DNA of 64,000 nt from Doryteuthis pealeii (lineage: Eukaryota > Mollusca > Cephalopoda > Myopsida > Loliginidae): NCBI GenBank assembly GCA_023376005.1, contig CM042142.1, positions 45,132,501 through 45,196,500 of the forward strand. Reading direction: 5' to 3'. Positions 63,677 to 64,000 of the stretch are shown piece by piece (position 1 is the first letter of the stretch; each line of letters starts with the position of its first letter). A model generated the notes under the pieces. The model searched no databases. It was not told where the DNA came from and saw only the letters and a list, made by a program, of their open reading frames with translations. The translations under genes were made by a program, and so were the position numbers.

Positions 63677-64000
63677 ATCCAAATTACAAAACAAGAAAAT
63701 GATAAAAATCTGCAGGACAACAGAGCACTATTCTTTAAGCTCACAGCAATACAACTTTTTTAAAATTCTGAATAATATCATTGGCGTCTTTTTACTGGTA
63801 ATAGATAGGTTGACTACACAGCTTAAAAGATCTCATAGCAATTGAAATAGATCGGTGAATATTTTAATGGCTAATAACTAGACTTATTGTACATTTTTTC
63901 TCTATCTGTCATTGCTTAACTCGAGGAAGACTAGACTTATCACCAAATTGTCTGGGTTCAGTAATGGTGTTGGGAATGTTTTGGTATAAGATGTACACCA
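63677..64000. other. Unclassified
   Basis: Complex AT-rich DNA to the window end, with no recognised repeat or coding region. Confidence 0.5.

Overview
This window looks like repeat-dense, AT-rich, non-coding DNA from a large animal genome. It contains tRNA-headed SINEs, non-LTR retrotransposon (LINE) relics, Helitron-like elements, hAT and mariner remains, Penelope-like or hammerhead-ribozyme repeats, a Ty3/gypsy-like gag scrap, TTAGGG-type interstitial repeats and very long simple-sequence tracts. From memory, this mix (AT microsatellites, two tRNA-SINE families, GA/CT megatracts) resembles a mollusc, with a cephalopod plausible. No host gene or rRNA is present to prove this. I found no complete protein-coding host gene. 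Most long open frames are translations of (CT)n, (GA)n, (GATA)n or (TA)n tracts. Coding similarity was judged by reading translations, without database searches.

Layout. 0-5 kb: AT-rich sequence, a SINE, a reverse-transcriptase scrap and a minisatellite. 5-9 kb: a LINE 3' end split by an LTR-like insertion, a hammerhead-like terminal repeat, a telomere-repeat transposon with a perfect 8-bp target duplication, and a 42-bp minisatellite. 9-10.3 kb: a CT megatract. 10.8-14.7 kb: LINE 3' tails in both orientations, SINEs and a second telomere-repeat element. 15.2-17.5 kb: a mariner scrap, a Helitron-like element and a run of SINEs. 17.6-18.5 kb: GATA array. 18.5-22 kb: LTR-like repeat, SINE, Helitron-like elements and a CCAAT-bearing palindrome. 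22.8-25.3 kb: a 2.5-kb purine tract. 26.3-26.65 kb: a long palindrome carrying two consensus hammerhead ribozymes. 27-32 kb: TA-rich DNA with Helitron-like copies. 32.5-33.4 kb: a SINE with a clear target duplication and a LINE C-terminus. 35.4-37.1 kb: telomere-repeat element and a LINE with a hAT-like element inserted in its coding region. 38.5-42.3 kb: composite SINE, gag scrap, tandem LTR-like units and a palindrome. 43-43.8 kb: a 115-bp minisatellite. 44.5-47.3 kb: LINE 3' ends and two large palindromes. 49-50.6 kb: promoter/LTR-like DNA and another LINE C-terminus. 51.4-52.5 kb: a roughly 30-bp minisatellite with a SINE inside. 54-56.6 kb: a 2.5-kb pyrimidine tract. 57-64 kb: LINE, SINEs, a tandem repeat interrupted by a palindromic insertion, Helitron-like DNA and a transposon with telomere-like motifs in its terminal repeats.

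How the parts relate. Nothing suggests an operon or host pathway. The content is layered transposition: SINEs in LINE tails, a hAT element in a LINE, a SINE in a minisatellite, an LTR-like unit in a LINE tail. The strongest unusual items are the palindrome-borne hammerhead ribozymes, the 8-bp-TSD transposons carrying TTAGGG-like repeats, and a Helitron-like family whose terminal hairpin varies in sequence while keeping its pairing.
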